Origin: an uncultured Sulfolobales archaeon
GTDB lineage: Archaea > Thermoproteota > Thermoprotei_A > Sulfolobales > NBVN01
Length of the DNA: 59,807 bases
Assembly (NCBI GenBank): GCA_938017505.1
Contig: CALIKV010000007.1
Location: 1 to 59,807, forward strand
Reading direction: 5' to 3'
Part shown: positions 9,500 to 17,721 of the stretch, piece by piece
How positions within the stretch are numbered: the first letter of the stretch is position 1
How the letters are laid out: the number at the start of each line of letters is the position of its first letter
Program-made: the position numbers and the translations under genes
Notes under the pieces: generated by a model
The model's input: only the letters and a program-made list of their open reading frames with translations
What the model was told of the DNA's origin: nothing
The model's database searches: none

Positions 9500-9608
9500 G
9501 AAACCACCCCTACAAATTGGTGTACCACAATAATTATCGCAAACAGCTTTATAAATATTAAAATGTTTTTAAACCAGTTATAGTATTATATATTGTGTAC
9601 CCTCAGGG
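9500..9608. promoter_or_regulatory. Divergent promoter region, small membrane protein / symporter
   Basis: AT-rich 109-base spacer between divergent genes. It contains TTTATAAATATT at 9548-9559 and TATTATATA at 9584-9592. Either can serve the rightward symporter, and TATA-like boxes on the other strand at about 9528-9554 suit the leftward gene. Functional assignment is by spacing only. Confidence 0.45.
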
Positions 9609-11039
9609 GTGGTGTTAGTGGATCCCTTCCAGTCGTTAATAGACTTTATGTATCTTGTTAACGGACTTGTGTGGGGTCTGCCAGCCATCATCATCCTCGC
9701 GGGAAGCGGGCTAGCGGTAGGCATCTTCTCAGGGTTCTACCACATTAGGAAATTCGGAACGGTGCTTAAGAACATGTTGTACAGGGGTGAGAGGGGTAGG
9801 GGTGAGGCCAGACCGTTCGCCGTATGGTGCGCCGTGATGGGCGCTACGATCGGTGTGGGCAACATAGCCGGTGTCTCAACAGCTGTACACTTAGGCGGTG
9901 CCGGTGCGTTGTTCTGGATGTGGATATGCGCGTTACTGGGCATGGGTCTGAAAGGGTTTGAGGCGACTCTGGGTGTGTGGTCTCGTAGGGTCCTCCCAGA
10001 CGGGAGGGTTGAGGGAGGCACACCATACTACATTAAGTTGGTGCCGGTCGTCGGGCCTGGGCTCGCCGTTCTCTTCGCCATATTCACGTTCATATCGGCT
10101 TACGGCATCGGTAACATGGTTCAGGCTAATAACGTGGCGTTAGCGGCTGAGTTCATTGCAGGTCATTACGGGTTTGACATCTTCACGTCTAGGCTTGCCG
10201 TAGGCGCAGTGATGACCATCTTCACCGCACTAGTGGTTATCGGGGGTGTTAGGAGGATTGCCGACGTCGCTAACTACTTGATACCCTTCATGGCTACTTG
10301 GTACGTAATATTTGGAATTGGTATATGGATTATATATGCCGGTAATTTCGGGCTAGCGATAAGCGAGATATTCACTTACGCGTTCACGCCGCAGGCCGCG
10401 GCAGGAGGCTTCACAGGCTGGGTGGTTTACTCAGCGATAAGGTACGGCTTCGCCAGGGGCTTATTCTCCAACGAGGCCGGCATGGGCAGTGCGCCGAACT
10501 TGTACGCTTACATGACTATAGATCATCCGGGCAGGGCAGCTATGTACGGTGCTTTCGAGGTATTCATGGACACCCTCGTTATATGTAGCATAACCGGCAT
10601 AGCTAACATAGTGGCTAGAACGTACATAGAGAGACCTGACTTAAGCGGGGCGGCGCTGGCCATGGAGACGTTTCACAGAGCCTACGGGATATACGCACCA
10701 ATCGTTCTAGGTATAGGTCTAGGATTATTCGCCTATACGACTCTCCTGAGCTGGGAGTGGTACGGTGAGGTTAACTGGCTATACTTCTGGAACAAGATAC
10801 TTAAGCTGCCTGAGAAGCCCTTGAAATGGATATGGAGGTTCATGTGGATCACTCCAATAATCCCTGCAGCGATATCCCCAGAGCTCTTCACAGTGTTCTG
10901 GGACTTCTCAGACACGATGAACGGCTTAATGACCATACCGAACTTAGTAGCGGTGGCGTACTTCATGCCAGTTGCCTTCAGACTCGCCAAAGACTTCTAC
11001 ACTAGGTACGTATTTGAAGTCGGTGAAATGAAGAAGTAG
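9609..11039 (+). CDS. Alanine/glycine:cation symporter (AgcS family)
   Basis: A 476-residue integral membrane protein with about 10-11 hydrophobic helices. Family marks are GATIGVGNIAGVSTAVHLGG (about 78-97), the GGTPYYI segment, and FARGLFSNEAGMGSAPNLYA in the middle, both typical of sodium/proton-coupled alanine or glycine symporters. The start is uncertain: GTG codons at 9609, 9612 and 9618 are in frame, and GGGGTGGT at 9606-9613 best fits GTG 9618. An upstream aminotransferase supports amino-acid uptake. T-rich sequence after the stop (11050-11070) is a likely terminator. Confidence 0.94.
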   Translation: MVLVDPFQSLIDFMYLVNGLVWGLPAIIILAGSGLAVGIFSGFYHIRKFGTVLKNMLYRGERGRGEARPFAVWCAVMGATIGVGNIAGVSTAVHLGGAGALFWMWICALLGMGLKGFEATLGVWSRRVLPDGRVEGGTPYYIKLVPVVGPGLAVLFAIFTFISAYGIGNMVQANNVALAAEFIAGHYGFDIFTSRLAVGAVMTIFTALVVIGGVRRIADVANYLIPFMATWYVIFGIGIWIIYAGNFGLAISEIFTYAFTPQAAAGGFTGWVVYSAIRYGFARGLFSNEAGMGSAPNLYAYMTIDHPGRAAMYGAFEVFMDTLVICSITGIANIVARTYIERPDLSGAALAMETFHRAYGIYAPIVLGIGLGLFAYTTLLSWEWYGEVNWLYFWNKILKLPEKPLKWIWRFMWITPIIPAAISPELFTVFWDFSDTMNGLMTIPNLVAVAYFMPVAFRLAKDFYTRYVFEVGEMKK

Positions 11040-11075
11040 TATATAAGTTGTATTTTTATTACATTTTTCAACCTA
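11040..11075 (+). terminator. T-rich terminator after symporter gene
   Basis: Directly after the stop there are two T-runs (TATTTTTATT and CATTTTTC) within 36 bases, the usual look of an archaeal intrinsic terminator. The first bases also contain TATATAAG (11040-11047), which could instead be a TATA box for the structured element downstream. Confidence 0.4.
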
Positions 11076-11116
11076 GAACTCCCTCACTCAGAACGGTTGG
11101 AGCTTTGTGGTTTTCA

Positions 11117-11191
11117 CGCCCCGGTAGACCTTGACGTCGAGGCGAGGTTAGAATAGTCACGGGGCGGAGACGCGCTGTGGCTTAGCAGCGC
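11117..11191 (+). ncRNA. Candidate structured RNA element between agcS and acdA
   Basis: Two nested helices are visible. A perfect 7-bp outer stem pairs 11117-11123 (CGCCCCG) with 11160-11166 (CGGGGCG). Inside it, CCTTG and CGAGG (11129-11133 with 11138-11142) close a 4-base loop. A second hairpin pairs GCGCTG (11172-11177) with CAGCGC (11186-11191). This lies upstream of the presumed TATA box of the next gene (about 11203-11211), so it is not obviously a leader. It may be the 3' region of the symporter transcript or a separate small RNA starting from TATATAAG at 11040. No known RNA family is recognised. Confidence 0.3.
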
Positions 11192-11229
11192 ACTTTCATA
11201 ATTGTTATAAGCTCCACCTATATAGGTAC

Positions 11230-12693
11230 ATGGTGTGTACTATGGGTGTAGGGCTTGATTTCTTCTTCTTCCCCGAGAGCGTCGCTGTAGTTGGCGCGTC
11301 TAGGACGCCCGGTAAGATCGGTTACGAGTTACTCAGGAACTTAGTGGAGTTCTACAAAGGGAGGATGTACCCTGTTAACCCGATGGCTGACGAGATACTA
11401 GGTCTTAAGTGCTATCCGTCCGTTAGAGCGATACCTGACAAGGTTGACGTTGCCGTGATCTCAGTCCCGGCTGAGACGGTTCCTGAAGCAGCTGTGGATG
11501 CCGGGGAGGCCGGGGTTAAAGGACTGATAGTAATCTCAGGAGGGTTTAAGGAGGTCGGTCGTGATGGGGCTGAGAGGGAGAGGAGGCTTGTTGAGGCGGT
11601 AAGGAAGTATGGGATGAGGTTGATAGGGCCTAATTGCGTCGGCGTTTACGTTCCTAAGTCAGGCATGAACACGTTATTCCTCCCGAGGACAAGGCAGGGC
11701 TTCCCCCCTCACGGGCACATAGCCTTCGTCTCTCAGTCAGGAGCCTTCGGCTCGGCGGTCCTTGACTGGGCTGCGTTGAGGGGTTTAGGGATGAGCAAAT
11801 TCGTAAGTTACGGTAATAAGGCGGACGTGGACGATGCAGACCTTCTCGAGTACCTTAGGGCGGACCCAGACACTAGAGTGATAACAATGTACGTGGAGGG
11901 GGTTGAGAACGGCAGGACGTTCTTCAAATCGCTTAAAGAGACGACGCCTGTAAAGCCTGTAGTGATTCTTAAGTCAGGCAGGACGGAGGCAGGTGCTAGG
12001 GCAGCTTCGTCACATACGGGCGCTCTAGCAGGACAGGATAGGATCTACGACGCAGCTTTCAGGCAGTCAGGCGTGATTAGAGCTTACGGCATGGAAGAGT
12101 TGTTCGACATGGCTCTAGCCCTTGCGTTACAACCGCCATCCCACGGGCCCAGGGTAGTCGTCCTCACGGTGGGCGGGGGCTCCGGAGTCATGGCCACCGA
12201 CGCCCTCTCGGACCTAGGGCTTCACGTTCCTAGATTAAGCGACCAGACGGTTGAGAGATTGAAGAGGGTCCTACTACCTATAGCCTCACCGTACAACCCC
12301 GTTGACGTGACCGGTTCAGCTAGGGACGAACACTTAATTCAAGCAGCTGAGATACTGTTACGCTCAGGAGAAGTTGATGCCATCTTATGGCTTCCTTACT
12401 ATATAGTGCCCGGGGTCACTGAGAAGCTGAACAAGGAGTTCATGAGATTGGTTAGCGAGATCAATAACTCGTTACAACACCCAATACCCATAGTCGGGGT
12501 AGCAACCGGCGGCTCCTACACCTCAAGGTATTCAGCGGAGGCGGAGTCCATGGGCATACCTATGTACCTCTCCCCAGAGAGAGCCGCCAGGGCCGTTAAG
12601 GCTCTAGTTGATTACGGTAAATGGCTAAGAGAAGTAGGTACGTACGATGAATACGTGGAGAAGGTTAAGAAGTTCTTGTACACTTTCTCCTAG
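11230..12693 (+). CDS. acdA: ADP-forming acetate/acyl-CoA synthetase, alpha subunit
   Basis: Makes ATP from acyl-CoA, ADP and phosphate, the energy-conserving last step of peptide and sugar fermentation in many archaea. The CoA-binding domain is at about 10-140 (VAVVGASRTPGKIGYELL, IGPNCVGVY). Two succinyl-CoA-ligase-like domains follow, with VSQSGAFGSAVLDWA and the phosphorylated histidine in SSHTGALAG (His262). The 487-residue length fits a stand-alone alpha subunit; the ATP-grasp beta subunit is not in this window. A TATA-like box lies at 11203-11211. The ATG at 11242, preceded by GGTGT, may be the true start instead of the ATG at 11230. The 3' end overlaps the convergent DUF401 gene by 4 bases. 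Confidence 0.93.
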   Translation: MVCTMGVGLDFFFFPESVAVVGASRTPGKIGYELLRNLVEFYKGRMYPVNPMADEILGLKCYPSVRAIPDKVDVAVISVPAETVPEAAVDAGEAGVKGLIVISGGFKEVGRDGAERERRLVEAVRKYGMRLIGPNCVGVYVPKSGMNTLFLPRTRQGFPPHGHIAFVSQSGAFGSAVLDWAALRGLGMSKFVSYGNKADVDDADLLEYLRADPDTRVITMYVEGVENGRTFFKSLKETTPVKPVVILKSGRTEAGARAASSHTGALAGQDRIYDAAFRQSGVIRAYGMEELFDMALALALQPPSHGPRVVVLTVGGGSGVMATDALSDLGLHVPRLSDQTVERLKRVLLPIASPYNPVDVTGSARDEHLIQAAEILLRSGEVDAILWLPYYIVPGVTEKLNKEFMRLVSEINNSLQHPIPIVGVATGGSYTSRYSAEAESMGIPMYLSPERAARAVKALVDYGKWLREVGTYDEYVEKVKKFLYTFS

Positions 12694-13949
12694 GCAGTCA
12701 TTGATAGCACTGAATAGTAGTACGTGAGAATAAAGGCGAGGAGCGTGATGATCGCAGGTATTAAATACCTGTAGATCCTCATCAGGCTTTCCTTGAAGTA
12801 CTGTGCCGTAAACACTAGACATAGATGAGTGGGTGATACCATGTAAAACAGGTACGATGAGGTGTATATCAGCGACGCGTCGCCTAGGCTGAAGGTCGTT
12901 AAACTCGCTATCAACGGTATCGACGAGGCAATGCCCGCTACGGAGGAGCCGGAGATCAGGCTTAAAACCCCGGGAAGCAGGACCTCTGTAGCAACCACCG
13001 GGAAGCCTGAGGAGCTGATTAAAGCTCCTAACGAGAACGAGATCCCCGTGATCATCATCGCATGATATATCAGCATGGCACCGAAGCTCGAGAGGACCAT
13101 ACTGGTCACTCTTTCGCTCCTTAACGCGTTGAGAAGCTTTACTGATGTTACACTACCTTTAACATACGCGCTCGATATCGCAACCATCAGCGTCACTCCA
13201 GCCAGGCCGCCTAAAGCCACGCAGTAGTCACCGTAAACGTTAAGTGCCAACAGTAAGGGTCTGAGCGTGAGCGCTACTACTACCGACACTATTATCGGCG
13301 ATATGTAGATTGATAGCTTACGCAAGTCAGCCGTACTGTTCGGCTCACGCGTCGATCCACTCCTTACAGTACTGCCTCTACGTGCTAGATAAAACCCTAT
13401 TGCTATCATTATGATCATCACAGGCATTTGGTACGTTGCAAGTTCGCCTACTGAACGGTTAGTAAGGGCAGCGACCGTCATCAAGGCTTGGTTCATCGGG
13501 TACACGAGGTATATAGTGTGTCTGAACCAGACGTTCAGGAAGGACATCAAAGAAGCGTTCAGACCTATGGAGGTTCCTGCTACCCCGACCAGGGGTGCGG
13601 ACATCATGGCCCCTCCAGCTATAGGAAGTAGCCCCATTACGGCTGGCAGAGATACTATGACTAAGTACGGCCTCTTGATGAGTCTGAGGAGCTCGTCACC
13701 TAACTTGTTAATTAACTTAGTGGACTCGTAAAGTTCAACTAATAGGGAGATATTCAGCGACGCTAGGACTAGTGAGTCGGTCCTCTCGCTGACGAGGGTT
13801 GACGTAAGAACGTCCGGGAGCAGCAATGGTTTAGTCAGGAGTACTATTAGGAGGCCTTCAACCACTAAAGCGACGCCTATGTTTACGTTAAGGCGAAGTA
13901 GAATGAGCAACGCGGCAACTGAAACTACAACGACTGCAAGCTCTATCAC
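12690..13949 (-). CDS. DUF401-family membrane protein (putative permease)
   Basis: A 419-residue polytopic membrane protein, about 10-11 helices. The first is at the very N-terminus, and a conserved LLPIAGGAMMSAPLVG motif near 108-123 and SFLNVWFRHTIYLVYP near 136-151 mark the DUF401 family, related in topology to gluconate/ion transporter families. Substrate unknown. GTG start at 13949. It stands alone on the minus strand between acdA and a divergent PfkB kinase. Confidence 0.8.
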   Translation of the reverse strand: MIELAVVVVSVAALLILLRLNVNIGVALVVEGLLIVLLTKPLLLPDVLTSTLVSERTDSLVLASLNISLLVELYESTKLINKLGDELLRLIKRPYLVIVSLPAVMGLLPIAGGAMMSAPLVGVAGTSIGLNASLMSFLNVWFRHTIYLVYPMNQALMTVAALTNRSVGELATYQMPVMIIMIAIGFYLARRGSTVRSGSTREPNSTADLRKLSIYISPIIVSVVVALTLRPLLLALNVYGDYCVALGGLAGVTLMVAISSAYVKGSVTSVKLLNALRSERVTSMVLSSFGAMLIYHAMMITGISFSLGALISSSGFPVVATEVLLPGVLSLISGSSVAGIASSIPLIASLTTFSLGDASLIYTSSYLFYMVSPTHLCLVFTAQYFKESLMRIYRYLIPAIITLLAFILTYYYSVLSMTA

Positions 13950-14030
13950 CCACCATCCCCTTCAAACTGTGTTCATTAACTATGAACTCGGTTAATAAGG
14001 CTTCAGCGATTAATTCACAGCTGATCCTGA

Positions 14031-14927
14031 ATGAGGGCGCTCATAGTAGGTTCAACCACTATAGACGTCGTGAGAGGCGTTACTCGGGTAGGTGGTTCCA
14101 CGTATTACTGCGGTCTAACGTTGTCTAAACACCTGCATGATGAGACCCACGTCTTGACGCCTATTGACGAGAGATCCTCAAACCTGGTTAAGAGGACCTT
14201 CTCCGGAGCTGGGGTGCGCCTCCATACAGTGGAATGCGCTAGAATACCCCAATTTACCATCAGGGATGGTAAAGCCGTAGACGTGGTGGCTGGTGATTGC
14301 GCGATCCCAGCAGACGTAGCAAGGAGAGTCATCAAGAGCGTTAAGCCGGACATAGTGCTCGTAACCCCCGTCTACAACGAGATCGCCATTGATGATTACG
14401 TCGAGCTACTGGAGAGCGTGAAGTGGGTTAAGGTCAAATCACTGGATATTCAGGGACTCGTGAGAGTGGTCGCCAGCGGCGGCATTAAGTGTGTCTGGCG
14501 TGACGAGATACTTAAACTGATGAGCACGGTGAGCCTCACGCACGGGCACGTTAAGGAGTTCTGCTTCGCAGACGACGAGGTAACGGTGGTGAGAGCCCTA
14601 GTCAGTAACGAGGATCTGAGGAACTCAGCAGTTGCGGTCTCTATGGATTCGAGAGGCCTTTACCTGATTACAAGAGGCGGGTGTTATAGAGTACCGTCAC
14701 TACAGGTGACGGGGGTCGACGAGGTCGGAGCTGGAGATGTGTTCACAGCCGTTGCAAGCCACTACATGGCAGTGGAGGGGGATCTGCAGAGAGCGATCGT
14801 GAAGGGAGTTATCGCCGCATCGCTCAAGGTAAGCAGGGCTACGGGTAATTGGTTCACAGTTGAAGAGCTTACAGAGCGCCTGAGTCACGTGAGTCCTCAA
14901 CGCATCCTTCCCCCAGCCACGCCTTAA
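14031..14927 (+). CDS. PfkB-family carbohydrate/nucleoside kinase
   Basis: A 298-residue ribokinase-fold kinase. The N-terminal sugar-binding part begins MRALIVGSTTIDVV and carries VGGSTYYCGLTL. The anion hole and catalytic base motif is DEVGAGDVFTA near 230-240. The substrate could be a sugar, sugar phosphate or nucleoside; nothing in the context decides. ATG start at 14031, 81 bases from the divergent DUF401 gene. Confidence 0.85.
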   Translation: MRALIVGSTTIDVVRGVTRVGGSTYYCGLTLSKHLHDETHVLTPIDERSSNLVKRTFSGAGVRLHTVECARIPQFTIRDGKAVDVVAGDCAIPADVARRVIKSVKPDIVLVTPVYNEIAIDDYVELLESVKWVKVKSLDIQGLVRVVASGGIKCVWRDEILKLMSTVSLTHGHVKEFCFADDEVTVVRALVSNEDLRNSAVAVSMDSRGLYLITRGGCYRVPSLQVTGVDEVGAGDVFTAVASHYMAVEGDLQRAIVKGVIAASLKVSRATGNWFTVEELTERLSHVSPQRILPPATP

Positions 14928-15210
14928 TTATCCCTACACACGGGCTTAGTAACGTTCAACACCTACGCCGTTGATGGACTATTAATAGATGCGTAACTTA
15001 ATAAAAAATAATTGAGACGTTACATGACCCAAGTTAATTTGCGTTTTTAAAGGAGATTCGCTGGTTTTGTATCTTAATAAATTATCTACCTAAATTCCGC
15101 ATTGCATTGTAGTAAAATTATTTATAGACTCCAATAAAAATTATCCAGGCGAGTACATAAGGTCAGCCTGCAATAAGTTTATATACCCCTTAAGCGTTAT
15201 TGTTAATGCG
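14928..15210. other. AT-rich intergenic region with strong TATA box
   Basis: About 280 bases of AT-rich DNA with no supported gene. Near its end TTTATATA at 15178-15185 forms a clear archaeal TATA box about 26 bases before the small basic protein start. A T-run around 15042-15050 may end the PfkB transcript. Confidence 0.45.
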
Positions 15211-15411
15211 GTGAAAAATATGGAGAAGTGGGTAGCCTTTGATGTAAAGGCTAAGAAGAAGGTTGAGATTCAAGGACCGCAGTTCATGAAGTTGAAGAAC
15301 AACAGATGGGCTGTAGTAGGGACAAGCCCTGAGACTAAGATCAAGGTAGTCAGGTTCCTGAGTAAGAAGGAAGTCGAGGACTTAAAGAAGAAAGGCAGTA
15401 TTAAGGAGTAA
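15211..15411 (+). CDS. Small basic protein, DUF5679-like fold without the zinc cysteines
   Basis: A 66-residue Lys-rich protein. The spacing of WVAFDVKAKKKVEI, LKNNRWAVVGTSP and TKIKVVRFLSKK resembles the DUF5679 zinc-ribbon family, in which these positions read CxxC and CPxC. Here all four cysteines are replaced (Asp, Ala, Ser, Thr), and the protein has no cysteine. Start is uncertain: GTG 15211 or ATG 15220; GGTGA at 15210-15214 favours the ATG (63 residues). A strong TATA box suggests high expression. Small size and charge would suit a nucleic-acid-binding protein, but function is unknown and the family link is from memory of the pattern. Confidence 0.75.
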   Translation: MKNMEKWVAFDVKAKKKVEIQGPQFMKLKNNRWAVVGTSPETKIKVVRFLSKKEVEDLKKKGSIKE

Positions 15412-15460
15412 TTAGAGAGCTATTAATGGGAAAGCTCTTTTCACACAAATCTTTTTATCC

Positions 15461-16321
15461 CTAATTTCTTAACGCATACGTTAATTCGCTGACCAGTTGT
15501 ATCAGGACTTCCTCATTAACGGTCACCCTTAAGACCCTTAAATTAGTGATTATCTCTGGGACTCTTCCCAGTTTAACGTACCCGCCTATCAGCCACAGCG
15601 GCGCGTCAAGATTTAACGCAGGCACGCCGGATACCTTGCTGACTAAACCCCAAGCCCTTCTCACGAGTTCCGGGCGTCTCATCAGGTCCTGAGTCAAGCC
15701 CTCCAGCGAGTCTAACCCTACCCTCCTCGCCTCAGGACTCACCAGTCCTGAGGTCAGCGCCACTAAGGTCACCCTCCTGTCGACTGGTATCGGGATCCTC
15801 GAGACGTTGACTTCAATGTCCATGGACCTAAGGGCGTAGTAAGCCATCTTGGCCGAGAAGACCACGGTCTTAGATTCGCTACTACATCCTAGACAACGCG
15901 AGACGTCACGTACGTAACCCTCTAGATCGCCTAGGTTTAGTTTTTTAAAGGCTTCCTCACATCCGGCGGTTCTATCTAGCCTCTTTAACTTGGCCTCTAA
16001 ACCCAGCTTATTGAAACCGACTGTGAACTCTTTGACCAACTTCACGCAGTCCCTAAAGCTATTCAAATCACCACACCTGCCCGCCACGAACCCTGCGAAT
16101 AGCTCCCAGAACTCCTCCCCTCGCATAGTGAGGACGTATGAGACAAGTCCATTCAGTGCAGCGAGTTGCGTGGATGACGTGCCACAGGACCTAAGCTTTC
16201 TCAGGGCAGTAAACTGAGGATCAACACTCTCGAAACTCTCGCAACCCTCACGTCCTAGAGTTCTGAAGACAGCTCCTAAAGAACTTACCCTGGCATCGCT
16301 GATCACGTAGGTCCTCACCAA
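15461..16321 (-). CDS. Archaeal 8-oxoguanine DNA glycosylase/AP lyase (AGOG)
   Basis: Helix-hairpin-helix superfamily base-excision enzyme that removes 8-oxoguanine. At 286 residues it is close to the family length. Conserved features are KTVVFSAKMAYYALR (151-165), holding the presumed catalytic lysine, and IPIPVDRRVTLVALTSG, whose aspartate (about 181) is the other catalytic residue. An N-terminal Gln-rich pocket segment QFTALRKL is also present. Three Cys-containing positions around 121-146 (GCEEAF, RCLGCS) are not typical catalytic residues. TTG 16321 or GTG 16318 start. Monocistronic by appearance. Confidence 0.9.
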   Translation of the reverse strand: MVRTYVISDARVSSLGAVFRTLGREGCESFESVDPQFTALRKLRSCGTSSTQLAALNGLVSYVLTMRGEEFWELFAGFVAGRCGDLNSFRDCVKLVKEFTVGFNKLGLEAKLKRLDRTAGCEEAFKKLNLGDLEGYVRDVSRCLGCSSESKTVVFSAKMAYYALRSMDIEVNVSRIPIPVDRRVTLVALTSGLVSPEARRVGLDSLEGLTQDLMRRPELVRRAWGLVSKVSGVPALNLDAPLWLIGGYVKLGRVPEIITNLRVLRVTVNEEVLIQLVSELTYALRN

Positions 16322-16488
16322 CGCGGCAACCCTAAGTAGACCTACATAACGTCTTATTATATAGCCGCCCCACGCTGGATTATTAATTAGTTCTATCCTC
16401 GATCACGAGCTGGTGTCCATCGCTATCGACGTAGACTAATTCTAGAGAAGCAACTCACAGGCAGCTTTAAACATCACGACCTAAATCT

Positions 16489-17010
16489 CTAAATCACCGT
16501 TGAGGGCTCCTTACCTGACTTAATTTTAGGCGGCATCATAGGGAACTCCTCGTTGAACGTGGAGATTATCATGAAGAACGCGTTGATCAACACGTAGACG
16601 CGTTCAAGGAGTCTAGGCTTGAATCTATCGTTGACCTCGTCCCTGAATATGACCTGTGCCACCGTTACTGCCTGCAGGTCTGCAACACTTGGCTGAAGCC
16701 CTATATTGCACGTGGGACAGACGCTGATTACCCTCGCCATAAGCTTGGACGAGAACTTAATCACGTCCTCAGGGCTCAATTCCCCTAACTTCCTCTTATG
16801 TTCAGGCGACACGGCAACTCCTAATAAGAGGACGTACCTGTCCTCCCTCCCCTCAGGCCTGAAGATCTTCAGGTTTATATTAAGGGGTGGCTGAGTGAAG
16901 ATGTCGAGACCCCACACGACCTTGAATGGTGGTTGAGTCTCTAACCTCCTAACGTTAAAGCCCTCCTCAATGAGCCACCTCCCTATCAACTCGTCCGTCG
17001 CGACGCTCAT
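16489..17010 (-). CDS. DUF2299-family protein
   Basis: A protein of about 173 residues beginning MSVATDELIGRWLIEEGF, with WGLDIFTQPPLNINLKIF typical of the archaeal DUF2299 family. The fold is probably alpha/beta, similar to secretion-chaperone-like proteins; function is unknown. I chose ATG 17010 because GGTGAT lies 4 bases before it; a GTG at 17019 would add three residues. It lies 60 bases downstream of another DUF gene on the same strand. Confidence 0.8.
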   Translation of the reverse strand: MSVATDELIGRWLIEEGFNVRRLETQPPFKVVWGLDIFTQPPLNINLKIFRPEGREDRYVLLLGVAVSPEHKRKLGELSPEDVIKFSSKLMARVISVCPTCNIGLQPSVADLQAVTVAQVIFRDEVNDRFKPRLLERVYVLINAFFMIISTFNEEFPMMPPKIKSGKEPSTVI

Positions 17011-17071
17011 TAAAATCACCGCTCACAGCTACGTGATAATACCTAAAGCTCTATTTAAAGTCTCGAGAGAC

Positions 17072-17560
17072 TCAAAACCACACCCTATCTTTCACGTCTT
17101 CGTAGAGCCATACCATCCTGTCGGCGAACCAGAGCTTGCCAAGGATCATCAGAGTCGCGCCGAGTATTGTGGGCCACGGGTCCAGGAACGCGAGACCCCA
17201 CACGTATGGCGCGATCCCGACTGCCGCGACCGTCCTCAAGATCCTCGGTGCTCTGCGATGGTGTTTAGGTATCTCAATCTTGTCTTGATTAACCCACACC
17301 CACTCACCAAGAACTCCCTTAGAGACCCACGCGTCGCTCTTCTTAGGTTCTGGGAAGATACGGGGGTTGATCCACACCCACGCAAGGACTACTGTCACAG
17401 GGACTGCCGCCCACCACCCTATCCAGGCTCTACTCCACAGAGCCAGTGTGAGGGGCACTAGGAGGGGAAGGCGGGTATACCCGCTCCACGGGTTTGAGTG
17501 CTTCCTGAACGTCTTCTCATCCATCCTAAAGAGCTTGGCGATAGCTTTCTCAAGACTCAT
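17072..17560 (-). CDS. DUF6653-family membrane protein
   Basis: A protein of about 162 residues, with MSLEKAIAKLFRMDEKTFRKHSNPWS at its start (shown by its MSLEKAIAKLF and HSNPWSGYTRLP pieces). Two hydrophobic hairpins follow (about 28-62 and 112-140). The HANPWS-type motif and WINPRIFP are diagnostic of DUF6653. Function unknown. I prefer ATG 17560, preceded by GGTG; an upstream ATG at 17584 would add eight residues. A TATA-like AT-rich block lies upstream toward the encapsulin gene, which is divergent. Confidence 0.78.
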   Translation of the reverse strand: MSLEKAIAKLFRMDEKTFRKHSNPWSGYTRLPLLVPLTLALWSRAWIGWWAAVPVTVVLAWVWINPRIFPEPKKSDAWVSKGVLGEWVWVNQDKIEIPKHHRRAPRILRTVAAVGIAPYVWGLAFLDPWPTILGATLMILGKLWFADRMVWLYEDVKDRVWF

Positions 17561-17721
17561 TAACAACACCATACTCTGTATCATAATAATCGTAATAAAT
17601 CTAACAAGGCCTTACATAGCTTTCATTTACTGGTTAGAGTCTTTAATCGAGAAGTTGATTAAGTCGTCTAATGAGACTCAAGTATTTAATGGCTCTTTCA
17701 ATAATATATTTGGGTGATAAC

